Below are positions 36,462 to 46,556 of a stretch of DNA of 64,000 bases, in pieces. Location of the stretch: positions 87,911 through 151,910 of the forward strand of contig NZ_JBBIAB010000013.1 of NCBI RefSeq assembly GCF_039634785.1, read 5' to 3'. Below the pieces are notes generated by a model. The model saw only the letters and a program-made list of their open reading frames with translations, made no database searches and was not told where the DNA came from. Numbering within the stretch: position 1 is the stretch's first letter; each line of letters opens with the position of its first letter. The DNA is from Tistrella mobilis. Its GTDB lineage: Bacteria; Pseudomonadota; Alphaproteobacteria; Tistrellales; Tistrellaceae. A program made the translations under genes and the position numbers.

Positions 36462-38152
36462 ATGTCCTCCCGCACCACCGGTGATCGGCCACTGGCCAGC
36501 GTGATCACGGTATCGCCCGGCCGGATCACCCCCGGCCGGTGGGTGACCGCAATCACCGTCACCCGATCGACAATCTGGCGGATACCGTCGAGAATATTCT
36601 CCTCCGTCGCCGGGTCGAGCGCGGAGCCCGCCTCGTCGAGCAGCAGCACGGCGGGGTCGCCATAAAGCGCACGGGCGATGGCAATCCGCTGACGCTCCCC
36701 ACCCGACAGGCGGAAACCCCGCTCCCCCACCACGGTTTCAAGCCCGGCCGGCATGGCCTGGACGCGCTCAAGCATCCGGGCCGCAGCCAGCGCCGCATTC
36801 AGCCGCCCCTCGTCGAGGAGCCGGCCGAAGGTCACATTCATCGCCACGCTGTCCGCGATCAGGACCGGCTCCTGCGGGACGATGCCCACGATCGCGTACC
36901 AGGCCTCCGGGTCGATCCCGGCCAGATCCGTACCGTCGATCAGGATCCGCCCGGTGCCAGGTTCCAGCGCCCGGGTCAACAATCGCATGAAGGTGGTCTT
37001 GCCTGCGCCGGTCTCCCCCATGATCCAGGTGACATGGCCGCGCCGCGCCGTCGCCCGAAGCCCCGACAGCCCCCGCCCGTCGGCATGAACATAGCCGAGA
37101 TGATCGAAAGTGACGGCCCCGTCGCGGATCACCAGCGGTTGCGCATGGAGCCGGATCGGCATTTCCGGCGCCTGCCACATGCGCAACAGCGGCCGCAGCC
37201 GCGCCAGCGAACGAACCACGTCATCAATCGCATGGCCGGCGGCCTCGAAAGGCTGATTGAGCTGCAGAAGCAGGGTGTTGAACAGCACCACCTCGCCGAT
37301 GGTGAGCTGCCCTGCCCGCCAGGCCGGCAGCAGCAGCGCGAAGGTGATGGCGATCTGCAAGGCCAGCGCCACGCCATATATGGCGGCATAGGCGATCCGC
37401 CGCCGGCAATAGGCAGCCCAGCGATCCAACAGCCCGTGCATCTGCCTTTGATGATGATCGCGCGCCCAGGCGGTGCCTCCCACCTGCCGCACCGCCTCTA
37501 CGGCGCCGATTACATTGCCGAAGACCTGCGCCACCTGCTGATCGGCATCGATCGCTGCATCCAGATGCCCGCGCGTGCGTGACGCGGCCAGCCAGGTAAC
37601 ACCGGTGAAGGCCAGGCCATAGGCCGCGACAATGGCGGCGATCGCGGGGGTCACGGCAGCACCGAGCATCACGATCGTGGCCAGGAACTGCACCAGGCCC
37701 GTCAGAAGCACCCCCGACCCCAGCTGGACAACGACGTTCATCGCCATGGCACCCCGCGCCTGGGCCTGCCGGATCGCGACGATGTTGTTGTCGACGAAGA
37801 ATGCCGGGGTCTTACGCATCAGCCGCTCGAAGAAGGCGATGCTGATCGTCGAGGATATGCGTTCCGCACCCATATAGCCCAGATACTCGACCGCATGCCT
37901 GACGACCAACCCGCACCCCAGCAGCAACGCATATGCCGCCACCATCGCCAGCAGATCCTCTGCACGCCCGGCCACCAGATCATCGATCAGCCGGGCGAAG
38001 AGCCAGGGCACCAGCACCATGAGCAGCGCAGACACCACCGCCAGCGCCGCGACCGGCACAAGCGATGCAAGCACGCCTCGCAGGCCGGCTTCTTTCAGGC
38101 TCCCAAAGAAGGGGGGGACACCTCGTGTCTCTTCAGCAGTCATTACAGTCAT
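36458..38152 (-). CDS. ABC exporter (permease-ATPase fusion), McjD-like position
   Basis: 564 residues. Six hydrophobic helices lie in about 20-300 (LASLVPVAALAVVSALLMVL first), followed by an ATPase with Walker A IMGETGAGKTT near 377, signature LSGGERQRIAIARAL near 480 and Walker B VLLLDEAGSALD. There is no N-terminal C39 peptidase domain, so it does not trim a leader as lantibiotic exporters do; lasso-peptide exporters such as McjD have the same architecture. The ATG at 38152 overlaps the synthetase stop (ATGA); a longer frame is rejected. It probably exports and gives immunity to the operon's product. Confidence 0.9.
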   Translation of the reverse strand: MTVMTAEETRGVPPFFGSLKEAGLRGVLASLVPVAALAVVSALLMVLVPWLFARLIDDLVAGRAEDLLAMVAAYALLLGCGLVVRHAVEYLGYMGAERISSTISIAFFERLMRKTPAFFVDNNIVAIRQAQARGAMAMNVVVQLGSGVLLTGLVQFLATIVMLGAAVTPAIAAIVAAYGLAFTGVTWLAASRTRGHLDAAIDADQQVAQVFGNVIGAVEAVRQVGGTAWARDHHQRQMHGLLDRWAAYCRRRIAYAAIYGVALALQIAITFALLLPAWRAGQLTIGEVVLFNTLLLQLNQPFEAAGHAIDDVVRSLARLRPLLRMWQAPEMPIRLHAQPLVIRDGAVTFDHLGYVHADGRGLSGLRATARRGHVTWIMGETGAGKTTFMRLLTRALEPGTGRILIDGTDLAGIDPEAWYAIVGIVPQEPVLIADSVAMNVTFGRLLDEGRLNAALAAARMLERVQAMPAGLETVVGERGFRLSGGERQRIAIARALYGDPAVLLLDEAGSALDPATEENILDGIRQIVDRVTVIAVTHRPGVIRPGDTVITLASGRSPVVREDI

Positions 38153-39783
38153 ATGTAGCCTCCCCGCCGATAATGCCCGAGAAAAAGCTCCATATGCATA
38201 AACATTATTATATGGAATGCAGCCTGACGGAGACCCGGTACAATACATCCTCTGCGACACACATCTTCATAACAAGTCCAAAGGCGGGAAGGTTCTATCA
38301 ATCCGACATCAGCGCATACAGAATCTTGGCATAATTGCCGCATGAGCTGATTTGAACGAACAAGGGTATCCAGTATACTGCTCTCGAATGAGTCGTGTAT
38401 ATCAACAAGAAAATCACGCAGGCCAACCGCAGAAAGAACTTGCTTAAGAAGAAGGCGATCCTTTCGCAGATGAGGCGGCAGGGAAGACCCGAACTGTATG
38501 ATCTCAGGCTCAAGGAACGGGTTAATCGACCACATTCCCTGAAGAAGTAGTCTTTGATGACGAGCCTCGACGGCCTGCAAAGCCGGCGCAACGTAGGGCA
38601 AAGTATAGTTGCTCGTGACTTGCGCTGATTGGGCAAGAAGAAATGCCTCTCGCGTGATAAACACACAAGATGGATTTGATCGTGTGATTCCAGGATAGCT
38701 ATTCGTAAATCCGTCATCCGAGGGAAACAGCGGGAATGCTTCATTGCCGCCCACCCCTGAGATTAATGTATCATATCCTCCCAGTCTCAATTTTTCCGTC
38801 AAACTGAAAAACGCTTCGTGAAAGGGTTCCGCCATATAGCTTGTGCAGAATGGCTCACGACGCGGGCTGTCTGGCGAAAAGGGCAGATGTTGAGCGATAT
38901 CAACCAGGAGAAGCGGTACATTCAACGACGCGGTGATTTTTCTCTGACGAATCGTCTGATTCACCGGTTGTCCGAAGCTCGCAGATACCGCTATTCCCGC
39001 CGCCGACAGCGACGGGATTAAACGTGACGCCAAGAGAAGCAGAACAGCCGAGTCCAACCCCCCACTGACTTCACAAACGACTCTATCTGCCCCCAGTTTT
39101 CTCCTGGATATGGCCGCATTTATATATTCCTCAAGAATATTTTGAAATGGGACATCTCGGGCCATTTCTCGGGGAGCATATTCCCGTCGCCTGTCTCGTT
39201 GAGTTATGCGCAATCGGTGCGGAGATGCAAAAACCTCGCTATCAACTGTCACCCTGAATATATTGGCGAATATAGTTTGCGAATCATATGCATAGCCATG
39301 CATCATCAACCATCTCGATAGCTGATGAAGATTGATTGTATTTTGGCAGGAGCTTCTCGCAACTGCATTGTAATCCCAGGACACACGAAATTCGGCATAA
39401 GATGCCCATACATATACACATGTATTTGGGTTGTGATTTGTGAAAATCCTGATACCAGGTGCCCCGATCTCACGAGAAATATCTATTGCAATAGCTGCAT
39501 TAGGCCAACCAGCCACGCCCGCTATTTCATCCTCAAAGTCAGACGGATCTTCCGTCAAAATGTGTTCATGCTGCCCCACCCGAAAATCAATGGCTTGTTT
39601 GCATTTTTCTCGGCAGACAAGCAATATTCTGTGTTCGTTGTAGAGGATCTTGTAGTCAAGCGCTGCGTGTAGGTAAGGGGAGAGACGACTCTTACCAAAG
39701 GTCACCTCTCCCCCGCCGGACACGGACACAGCGCTCCCGATATCAGCATAGCGCACAGAAGCGTCTATCACGGTTCCGCACAT
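38149..39783 (-). CDS. Asparagine-synthetase-like ATP-dependent amidotransferase / macrolactam synthetase candidate
   Basis: 544 residues from MCGTVIDASVRYADIG, whose Cys2 matches class II glutamine amidotransferases. A degenerate N-terminal domain follows to about 200. The synthetase domain has the PP-loop VSGGLDSAVLL near 241, SGVGGNEAF near 340, and the family end INPFLEPEIIQFGSSLP. Lasso-peptide C enzymes are of this fold and activate a side-chain carboxylate by adenylation to close a macrolactam. The DNA is clearly AT-richer than the flanking genes, suggesting lateral acquisition. A frame extending to 39876 is rejected because it overlaps the peptide gene and loses the MCG start. Confidence 0.85.
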   Translation of the reverse strand: MCGTVIDASVRYADIGSAVSVSGGGEVTFGKSRLSPYLHAALDYKILYNEHRILLVCREKCKQAIDFRVGQHEHILTEDPSDFEDEIAGVAGWPNAAIAIDISREIGAPGIRIFTNHNPNTCVYVWASYAEFRVSWDYNAVARSSCQNTINLHQLSRWLMMHGYAYDSQTIFANIFRVTVDSEVFASPHRLRITQRDRRREYAPREMARDVPFQNILEEYINAAISRRKLGADRVVCEVSGGLDSAVLLLLASRLIPSLSAAGIAVSASFGQPVNQTIRQRKITASLNVPLLLVDIAQHLPFSPDSPRREPFCTSYMAEPFHEAFFSLTEKLRLGGYDTLISGVGGNEAFPLFPSDDGFTNSYPGITRSNPSCVFITREAFLLAQSAQVTSNYTLPYVAPALQAVEARHQRLLLQGMWSINPFLEPEIIQFGSSLPPHLRKDRLLLKQVLSAVGLRDFLVDIHDSFESSILDTLVRSNQLMRQLCQDSVCADVGLIEPSRLWTCYEDVCRRGCIVPGLRQAAFHIIMFMHMELFLGHYRRGGYI

Positions 39784-39811
39784 CCTATAGGTGGCGCCAG
39801 AACAGGCTCGT

Positions 39812-40045
39812 TCAGTAGATATCCGGCCGCTGGTAAAACCTTCCATTGCCCTCCAGCGGGCCATTGATCTTCGCAAACGCCGTGGATTCTGCTGCCGAGA
39901 TGTTCACCGGCCCGGAATACAGGCGACGGGCTGGGGCAGGATGCAGCCCCAGCAAGCTGTCGAGGGGGATCAACGACGGCGCATGCCAACCTTTGTCCAA
40001 CAGATCCATACCGTATTCTCCCATATAAACAGTTTGTTGAGCCAT
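39812..40045 (-). CDS. Candidate RiPP/lasso-like precursor peptide
   Basis: 77 residues (MAQQTVYMGEYGM...) ending 28 bases before the synthetase. An internal ATG at 40009, preceded by GGAGAATACGGT, gives a 65-residue form. Near the end, Thr is followed by Ala and then FAKINGPLE and GNGRFYQRPDIY. If cleavage occurs after that Ala, Thr is at -2 (the hallmark of lasso leaders), residue 1 is Phe and Glu falls at position 9, giving a nine-residue ring and twelve-residue tail. RLYSGPV upstream loosely recalls the YxxP leader motif. No homologue is recognised. The reading is consistent but unproven. Confidence 0.5.
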   Translation of the reverse strand: MAQQTVYMGEYGMDLLDKGWHAPSLIPLDSLLGLHPAPARRLYSGPVNISAAESTAFAKINGPLEGNGRFYQRPDIY

Positions 40046-40063
40046 TCGGCCCTAGAGAAACCT

Positions 40064-40091
40064 ATTATATATGAGAATGAGAATCAATCGC
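40064..40091 (-). promoter_or_regulatory. Promoter with a Fur-box-like site for the peptide operon
   Basis: On the minus strand TATAAT (plus positions 40069-40064) lies 19 bases before the peptide ATG at 40045. Overlapping upstream, plus-strand 40073-40091 reads GAGAATGAGAATCAATCGC, matching the classical 19-base Fur consensus at 14 positions by my count. Repression by Fur in iron-replete cells would fit. The related alphaproteobacterial Irr/Mur motifs fit less well. Confidence 0.45.
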
Positions 40092-40130
40092 ATATTTAAT
40101 CAGAAGTTGTGTACCTGCAGCGCCAGGCTG

Positions 40131-40892
40131 TCAGTCGCCCCGGAGGCACAGCAACCGCTTCGCCGCAATCCGCGTCTCCCCCGGATAGCCGAAGGCGTTG
40201 TTCACATAGCGCACGCCGTCGATCACCTGGTCGCGGTTGACGTGGCTGTGGCCATAGACATGGGTCACCGGCCGCCAGGCGCGGAGCTGGGTTTCCAGTT
40301 TGCGGGTGCCGAGCACGGGATAGACGATGCGTTTGGCCGGCGGGATGAAATCCGGCATCACGTCGATCCGGGGCAGGAAATGCGAGACGGTGATGGTGGT
40401 CGCATGGGCTGCCGCCACCGGGGCCGGGTTGCGGGCCAGGAAGGCGTCGGTGATCAGCGCCGGCGTCATGCCCTCGGGCCAGCGGCAGGCGCGGAAATCG
40501 GTCCAGGCCAGGCGCAGATCGCGCGAGGGCTCGCCGAACGAGAAATCATACCAGCCGTAAAGCGGCACGATCCGGAGCCCGGCGCCGTGCCAGACCTGCT
40601 GCACCGCGCCGCTTTCATGGGCGATGCGTCGGACCTCGTCGAACTTCGCGAACGAATCCTCATGGGTGCGGTCGCGCACCACCCACAGCTCGTGATTGCC
40701 GGGCAGATAGATCACCGTGCGGAAACGCAGGGCCAGCCGTTCCAGGGTGCGGCCCAGACGCTGCGGCATGTCGGAGACGTCGCCGGCCAGGATCAGCAGA
40801 TCGTCGACGTAATCGGCGGTCGACACTCCGGCCACCCACTGGTCGTTCTCGTCGTAATCGACATGCAGGTCCGAGATTGCAAAAACGCGCAT
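40131..40892 (-). CDS. Metallophosphoesterase (calcineurin-like)
   Basis: 253 residues with all five metal-binding blocks: FAISDLHVD, LLILAGDVSD, YLPGNHELW, ITVSHFLPR and HVYGHSHVNRD. It is a cytoplasmic dinuclear-metal phosphoesterase; the substrate (nucleotide, phospholipid or phosphoprotein) cannot be told. The ATG at 40892 is used; a TTG one codon earlier is in frame. It is oriented like the peptide operon but separated by its promoter region, so it is probably independent. Confidence 0.9.
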   Translation of the reverse strand: MRVFAISDLHVDYDENDQWVAGVSTADYVDDLLILAGDVSDMPQRLGRTLERLALRFRTVIYLPGNHELWVVRDRTHEDSFAKFDEVRRIAHESGAVQQVWHGAGLRIVPLYGWYDFSFGEPSRDLRLAWTDFRACRWPEGMTPALITDAFLARNPAPVAAAHATTITVSHFLPRIDVMPDFIPPAKRIVYPVLGTRKLETQLRAWRPVTHVYGHSHVNRDQVIDGVRYVNNAFGYPGETRIAAKRLLCLRGD

Positions 40893-41090
40893 CAACTCCG
40901 GTCCGGGTCTGATCTGGGTCCCCCGCCCGGCACCGTCGGAACCGGGGTCGGGGACGGCCGCCGATCATAGAGTGAAAGCGGCCGGGAGGGAAAGCGGGGC
41001 CGCCCCGGCCGGTTGCGGCGGGGCTTGCGCGCAGGCGGCGGGTGTGCGACAGCCGGAGCGCGCCCCTCCCCGGCCGGAAGAGAGACCTTG

Positions 41091-42308
41091 ATGGACGACA
41101 CCGCCCCCGACGCCCCCCCTTCCGACACACACCTTCCCGACACACCGCCCTCCGGCGGCCTGATCGGCCTGCTGATCGCGGCGGTGGTCACCGTCGGCTC
41201 CAACGCCCTGCTGCTGAGCCCGATCCTGATCGATGTCGCCCGCGATTTCGGCACCGATACCGTCACCATCGCCCGGGTGATTTCGGCCTATGGCGCCGCC
41301 ACCGCGATCTCGGCGCTGTTTCTGTCGACGGCCGTCGACCGGTTCGGCGCGCGGCCGGTGCTGGTGGCCACCACCGCGGTGATGGCGCTTGCCCTTGCCG
41401 CCAGCGCCGCCGCCCCGGCCTGGCCGGTGCTGGCCGCCGCCCAGATGCTGGCCGGCATCACCGCCGGCATGCTGTTGCCGGCGATCTATGCCACCGCCAC
41501 CAGCCTGGGCGGGGCGGCACGGGGCGCGCGGGTGCTGGGCCGCGTGCTGAACGGCTGGGCGATCTCTCTGGTCGCCGGCGTGCCGGCCTCGGCCGCGATC
41601 ACCGATCTGGCCGGGTGGCGGGTCGCCTATGTCGTGCTGGCGGCGATCGCAGCCGCCACCTGCCTCGGCTGCCGACGGCTGCCGCCCGCCCCCGCACGCG
41701 ACCGCGCCGGACCCACGCGCCACCGGGTCGCCTCGCCGCTCGCCACCCTCCGCCGCCCCGGGGTGGCCTCTCTGCTGGTGGTGTGCCTGACCTTCATGAG
41801 CGCCTTCTACGGCTGCTATGCCTTTGTGGGCGATGCCTTCCGCCGGGCGCTGGATCTGGATGCCGGCACCGCCGGCCTGTTCGTTCTGGCCTATGGCGCG
41901 GGTTTCGGCCTGGCCAGCCTGGCGGCACCGCTGATCGACCGGATCGGCCCGGCGCGGCTGCTGCCGCGGGTGATGGTGGCGATCGCCGGGGTCTATCTGA
42001 TCCTCGACCCGGCTTTGCACAGCTTCCCCACCGCGCTTGCGGTGGCCGCGATCTGGGGCATGGTCAACCATCTGGGGCTGAACATGCTGGTGCTGCTGCT
42101 GTCGCGCCGGGCGGCCGGGGCCGGCGGGGCGGTGATGGGGCTGCATTCGGCCGTCACCTACACGGCGGTCTTCCTGGGGCCGCTGCTGCTGGGCCTGGCT
42201 TATGAGGGCATCGGCTTCGGCGCCGTGGCAGGGGCCGCGGCCGCAGCGGCGCTGATCGGGGCGGGGGCGGCGTGGCGCGATGCAAGGCGCTGGCCAGCCT
42301 CTCACTAG
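41091..42308 (+). CDS. MFS transporter (drug/metabolite efflux type)
   Basis: 405 residues with about 12 hydrophobic segments. After the first helix comes ILIDVARDFGTDTVTIARVISAYGAATAISALFLS, then the loop RFGARPVLVATT typical of motif A of the 12-TM DHA1-like group, and SAVTYTAVFLGPLLLG late in the sequence. Substrate unknown. A 25-residue N-terminal cytoplasmic tail rich in Pro/Asp precedes helix 1. It is followed by an AraC regulator on the same strand, a frequent pairing for inducible efflux. The ATG at 41091 is preferred to 41013, whose added residues look like a random Gly/Arg run. Confidence 0.88.
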   Translation: MDDTAPDAPPSDTHLPDTPPSGGLIGLLIAAVVTVGSNALLLSPILIDVARDFGTDTVTIARVISAYGAATAISALFLSTAVDRFGARPVLVATTAVMALALAASAAAPAWPVLAAAQMLAGITAGMLLPAIYATATSLGGAARGARVLGRVLNGWAISLVAGVPASAAITDLAGWRVAYVVLAAIAAATCLGCRRLPPAPARDRAGPTRHRVASPLATLRRPGVASLLVVCLTFMSAFYGCYAFVGDAFRRALDLDAGTAGLFVLAYGAGFGLASLAAPLIDRIGPARLLPRVMVAIAGVYLILDPALHSFPTALAVAAIWGMVNHLGLNMLVLLLSRRAAGAGGAVMGLHSAVTYTAVFLGPLLLGLAYEGIGFGAVAGAAAAAALIGAGAAWRDARRWPASH

Positions 42309-42385
42309 CCGGACGGGCGGTGCATCTGTCAGACTACGGGGGCCCATACCGCCCGGAAGGTGTCGTCCGCAAGGTCCCGCGCCCC

Positions 42386-43399
42386 ATGTCGCATACCGCC
42401 AGCCGTTTCCGCCGCCTTGCCACCGCCCTGCCCGGCATCGAGGCGGTGACGGCGGAAACCACCCGCCGCTTCGCCCGCCACACCCACGACCAGTTCGGCA
42501 TCGGCGTCATCGCCCGCGGTGCCCAGGGCTCGGCCAGCGGCCGCGGGCCGGTGGAGGCGGGACCGGGCGACGTGATCACCGTCAACCCGGGCGAGGTGCA
42601 TGACGGCTGGCCGATCGGCGATGCCGGCCGCGCCTGGCGCATGCTTTATATCGACCCGCCGGTGCTGGCAGAGGCGGCGGCCGATCTGATGCGGCCAGGC
42701 GATGCCGAATTCCACCACCCGGCCGCCACCGCCCCCGCCACCGCGGCGCGGTTTCTCGCCGCCTTTCACAGCCTGACCGCCGGGGCGAACAACCTGACCG
42801 TCGGGGCGACTGGCACCGCCGCCCCCCTCGCCCGCCAGGAACGCCTGACGGTGCTGCTCGCCGATCTTCTGGGCGGCCTGCTGGTGCCGGCCGGCCGCCC
42901 GACCATCCCCCCCGGCATCGCCCGCGCCCGCGCCGCCATCGACGACGACCCCGCCGCCGCCCATGATCTGGCCGGGCTTGCCGCCATCGCCGAAACCGGC
43001 CGCTTCCAGCTGATCCGCAGCTTCACCCGCGCGACCGGCTTCACCCCCCATGCCTATGTTCTGGAACGCCGCGTCCAGCTCGCCCGCCGCCTGATCACCA
43101 CCGGCACGCCCCTCGCCGAAGCCGCCGCCGAAGCCGGCTTCGCCGACCAGAGCCACATGACCCGCCACATGACCCGCCGGCTGGGCGCGACGCCGGGGGT
43201 TTGGGCGGGGGGGGTCGGGCGAGCGGGGGCCGCACCGCTGACGCGGCATTGCCCCGCGGATCAGCCGCCCGCCAGCTGCCGCAGAACCGCCGCCCGCCAG
43301 ATCAGGGCATCCGCCTCGACCTCCTCGGCGGTGACGAGATCGCCGGCATCCGCCGCGGCAATGGCGGCCTCGACCTCGCGGCGGAACCAGGCATCATAG
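42386..43399 (+). CDS. AraC-family transcriptional regulator with a doubtful C-terminal extension
   Basis: From MSHTASRFRRLATALP, an AraC_binding cupin domain follows (HTHDQFGIGVIARG, then VNPGEVHDGWP), and a pair of C-terminal helix-turn-helix motifs: AHDLAGLAAIAETGRFQLIRSFTRATGFTPHAYV and LAEAAAEAGFADQSHMTRHMTRRLGATPG. AraC proteins normally end within about ten residues of this point. Here a run of eight G (43207-43214) is followed by 60 low-complexity residues to 43399 that overlap an antisense small gene. A one-base change in the G run would stop translation at 43239-43241. It probably regulates the adjacent MFS gene. Confidence 0.82.
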   Translation: MSHTASRFRRLATALPGIEAVTAETTRRFARHTHDQFGIGVIARGAQGSASGRGPVEAGPGDVITVNPGEVHDGWPIGDAGRAWRMLYIDPPVLAEAAADLMRPGDAEFHHPAATAPATAARFLAAFHSLTAGANNLTVGATGTAAPLARQERLTVLLADLLGGLLVPAGRPTIPPGIARARAAIDDDPAAAHDLAGLAAIAETGRFQLIRSFTRATGFTPHAYVLERRVQLARRLITTGTPLAEAAAEAGFADQSHMTRHMTRRLGATPGVWAGGVGRAGAAPLTRHCPADQPPASCRRTAARQIRASASTSSAVTRSPASAAAMAASTSRRNQAS

Positions 43400-43413
43400 G
43401 CGGTGTCGGTCAT
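43261..43413 (-). CDS. Small antitoxin-like protein (50 residues)
   Basis: The frame reads MTDTAYDAWFRREVEAAI and continues with AAADAGDLVTAEEVEADAL to IWRAAVLRQLAGG. The W-F-R-x-x-V-E-x-A layout followed by a Val-x-x-E-E-V segment is that of small type II antitoxins that pair with ParE/RelE toxins. It lies antisense to the doubtful C-terminal tail of the AraC gene. No toxin gene adjoins it. It may be an orphan antitoxin. Confidence 0.5.
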   Translation of the reverse strand: MTDTAYDAWFRREVEAAIAAADAGDLVTAEEVEADALIWRAAVLRQLAGG

Positions 43414-43552
43414 GGCTGATTCCATTCATTGCGGCGGCATCGGAAGAGTGTGACGGGCGACGCAGGTATGATGAAGCTCCAATGTCTCGCCCGGGGCATC
43501 AACAGCACGTAAAATCCGACCTGCACCGATCCTCGCTGCTCAGGATACACCC

Positions 43553-43726
43553 ATGCCCCACCCCTCGGACCACGGACCAGACCCCGAGATCGAACGCTGG
43601 CTGCGGGAAGACGTGCCCCGGGCCTGGAAAGAATATCTGGCACATCCGGATCAGGCGGTGTCGTCGAAAGACCTGCTGGATGTCGTCCATGCCGATTATC
43701 TGGCGGGGCTTGTGAGACGCGGGTGA
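43553..43726 (+). CDS. Small antitoxin-like protein (57 residues)
   Basis: The frame starts MPHPSDHGPDPEIERWLRED and continues VPRAWKEYLAHPDQAVSSKD to a Leu-Ala-Gly-Leu end. The E-x-W-L-R-E-D-V-x-x-A-x-x-x-Y pattern followed by V-S-S-K-D is like small type II antitoxins that accompany ParE-type toxins. No toxin follows; the DMT transporter starts 87 bases downstream. Coding status rests on this resemblance and on a modest GGATACACCC leader. Confidence 0.45.
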   Translation: MPHPSDHGPDPEIERWLREDVPRAWKEYLAHPDQAVSSKDLLDVVHADYLAGLVRRG

Positions 43727-44769
43727 ACAGCCCCGCAATTCCGTTCAAGACCACCCCCGCCCGCCCCGCGCATCCTCTGGCGATCCCGCCACTGTCCAGG
43801 ATGCGTGCCGCCCATGACCACCACCTCTGCCAATAGCACCCCGGCCAATACCACCTCTGCCAATGGCACCCCGGCCAACACCAGCCCGGCCGATCGCCGG
43901 GTCGGGTTTGCCTGTCTGGCCGGCGCCATGGTGCTGGTCGGCACCACGGTCATCGCCTCCAGGGTTATTGCCGGCGGGGGAGCTGGCGGCGGGATGGGGC
44001 CGTTTACCGCCACGGCGCTGCGCTTTGCGCTCGCCTTTCCGGTGTTTCTGCTGCTGATGCGCTGGCAGGGGGTGCGGCTGCCGCGGCCGGCGCCGCGCGA
44101 TCTGGCGGTGCTGGTGGTGCAGGCGGGGGCCGGCAGTGTCGGCTATACCACGCTGCTGATCTCAGGCCTCGCCAGAACCTCCGCCGCCGATGCCGGGGTG
44201 GTGATCGGCACCCTGCCGGTGGTGACCGCCATGATCGCGGTGATGGTGCTGGGCGAACGGCCCGGGCGGCGGCTGCTGGTGGCGATCGCGCTTGCCGCGG
44301 CGGGCATGATGGCGGTGGCCGCCGGGGGTGGGGGCGGGAATGGTGGAGGCGGCGCCTCGTCGCTGGCCGGCACGCTGCTGGTGCTGGGCGCGGTGGTCTG
44401 CGAGGGGCTGTTCATTCTGCTGAACAAGAAGCTGCGGATCCCGATCGCGCCGCTCGCGCTTTCGACCGTGATGACCGGGCTGGGCTTCATCGCCGCCGGC
44501 CTGCCGGCGTTGATCCTGGAACGGCCCTGGGCGGCCGTTCCGGAGACGGCGGCACTGCTGGGTGTCGCCTGGTACGCGCTGGTGCCGACGGTGATCGGCT
44601 TCGTGCTCTGGTATGCCGGTGCCGCCCGGGTGAGCGGGGCGGAGGCGGCCCCCTTCACCGCCCTCGCCCCGGTCTCGGCGGTGGCGCTGGCCGCCCTGGT
44701 GCTGGGGGAGGCGGTCAGCCTGCCCCAGATCCTGGGCGTCGCCTGCGTGCTGGCGGCACTGGCCGCCCT

Positions 44770-46482
<1,713 letters not shown>

Positions 46483-46556
46483 CGGGGGGAGGATCCCAGG
46501 CACGTTGCGGTTGGCGGAGTGACGCGGGAAGAGGTCGTCATGGGAAGACCGGGTCT

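Noticed and set aside
38298..38744. 148-residue frame on the minus strand inside the synthetase gene
   Set aside because: It lies in a different frame of the asparagine-synthetase-like gene, whose motifs span this region without interruption.
35655..40091. Complete lasso-peptide cluster call
   Set aside because: No RRE or transglutaminase-like B protease is in the window, so I report only a lasso-like or RiPP-like candidate.
42334..43249. 306-residue minus-strand frame opposite the AraC gene
   Set aside because: Antisense shadow; Gly/Ala/Arg-rich product without domains, whereas the plus-strand frame has clear helix-turn-helix motifs.
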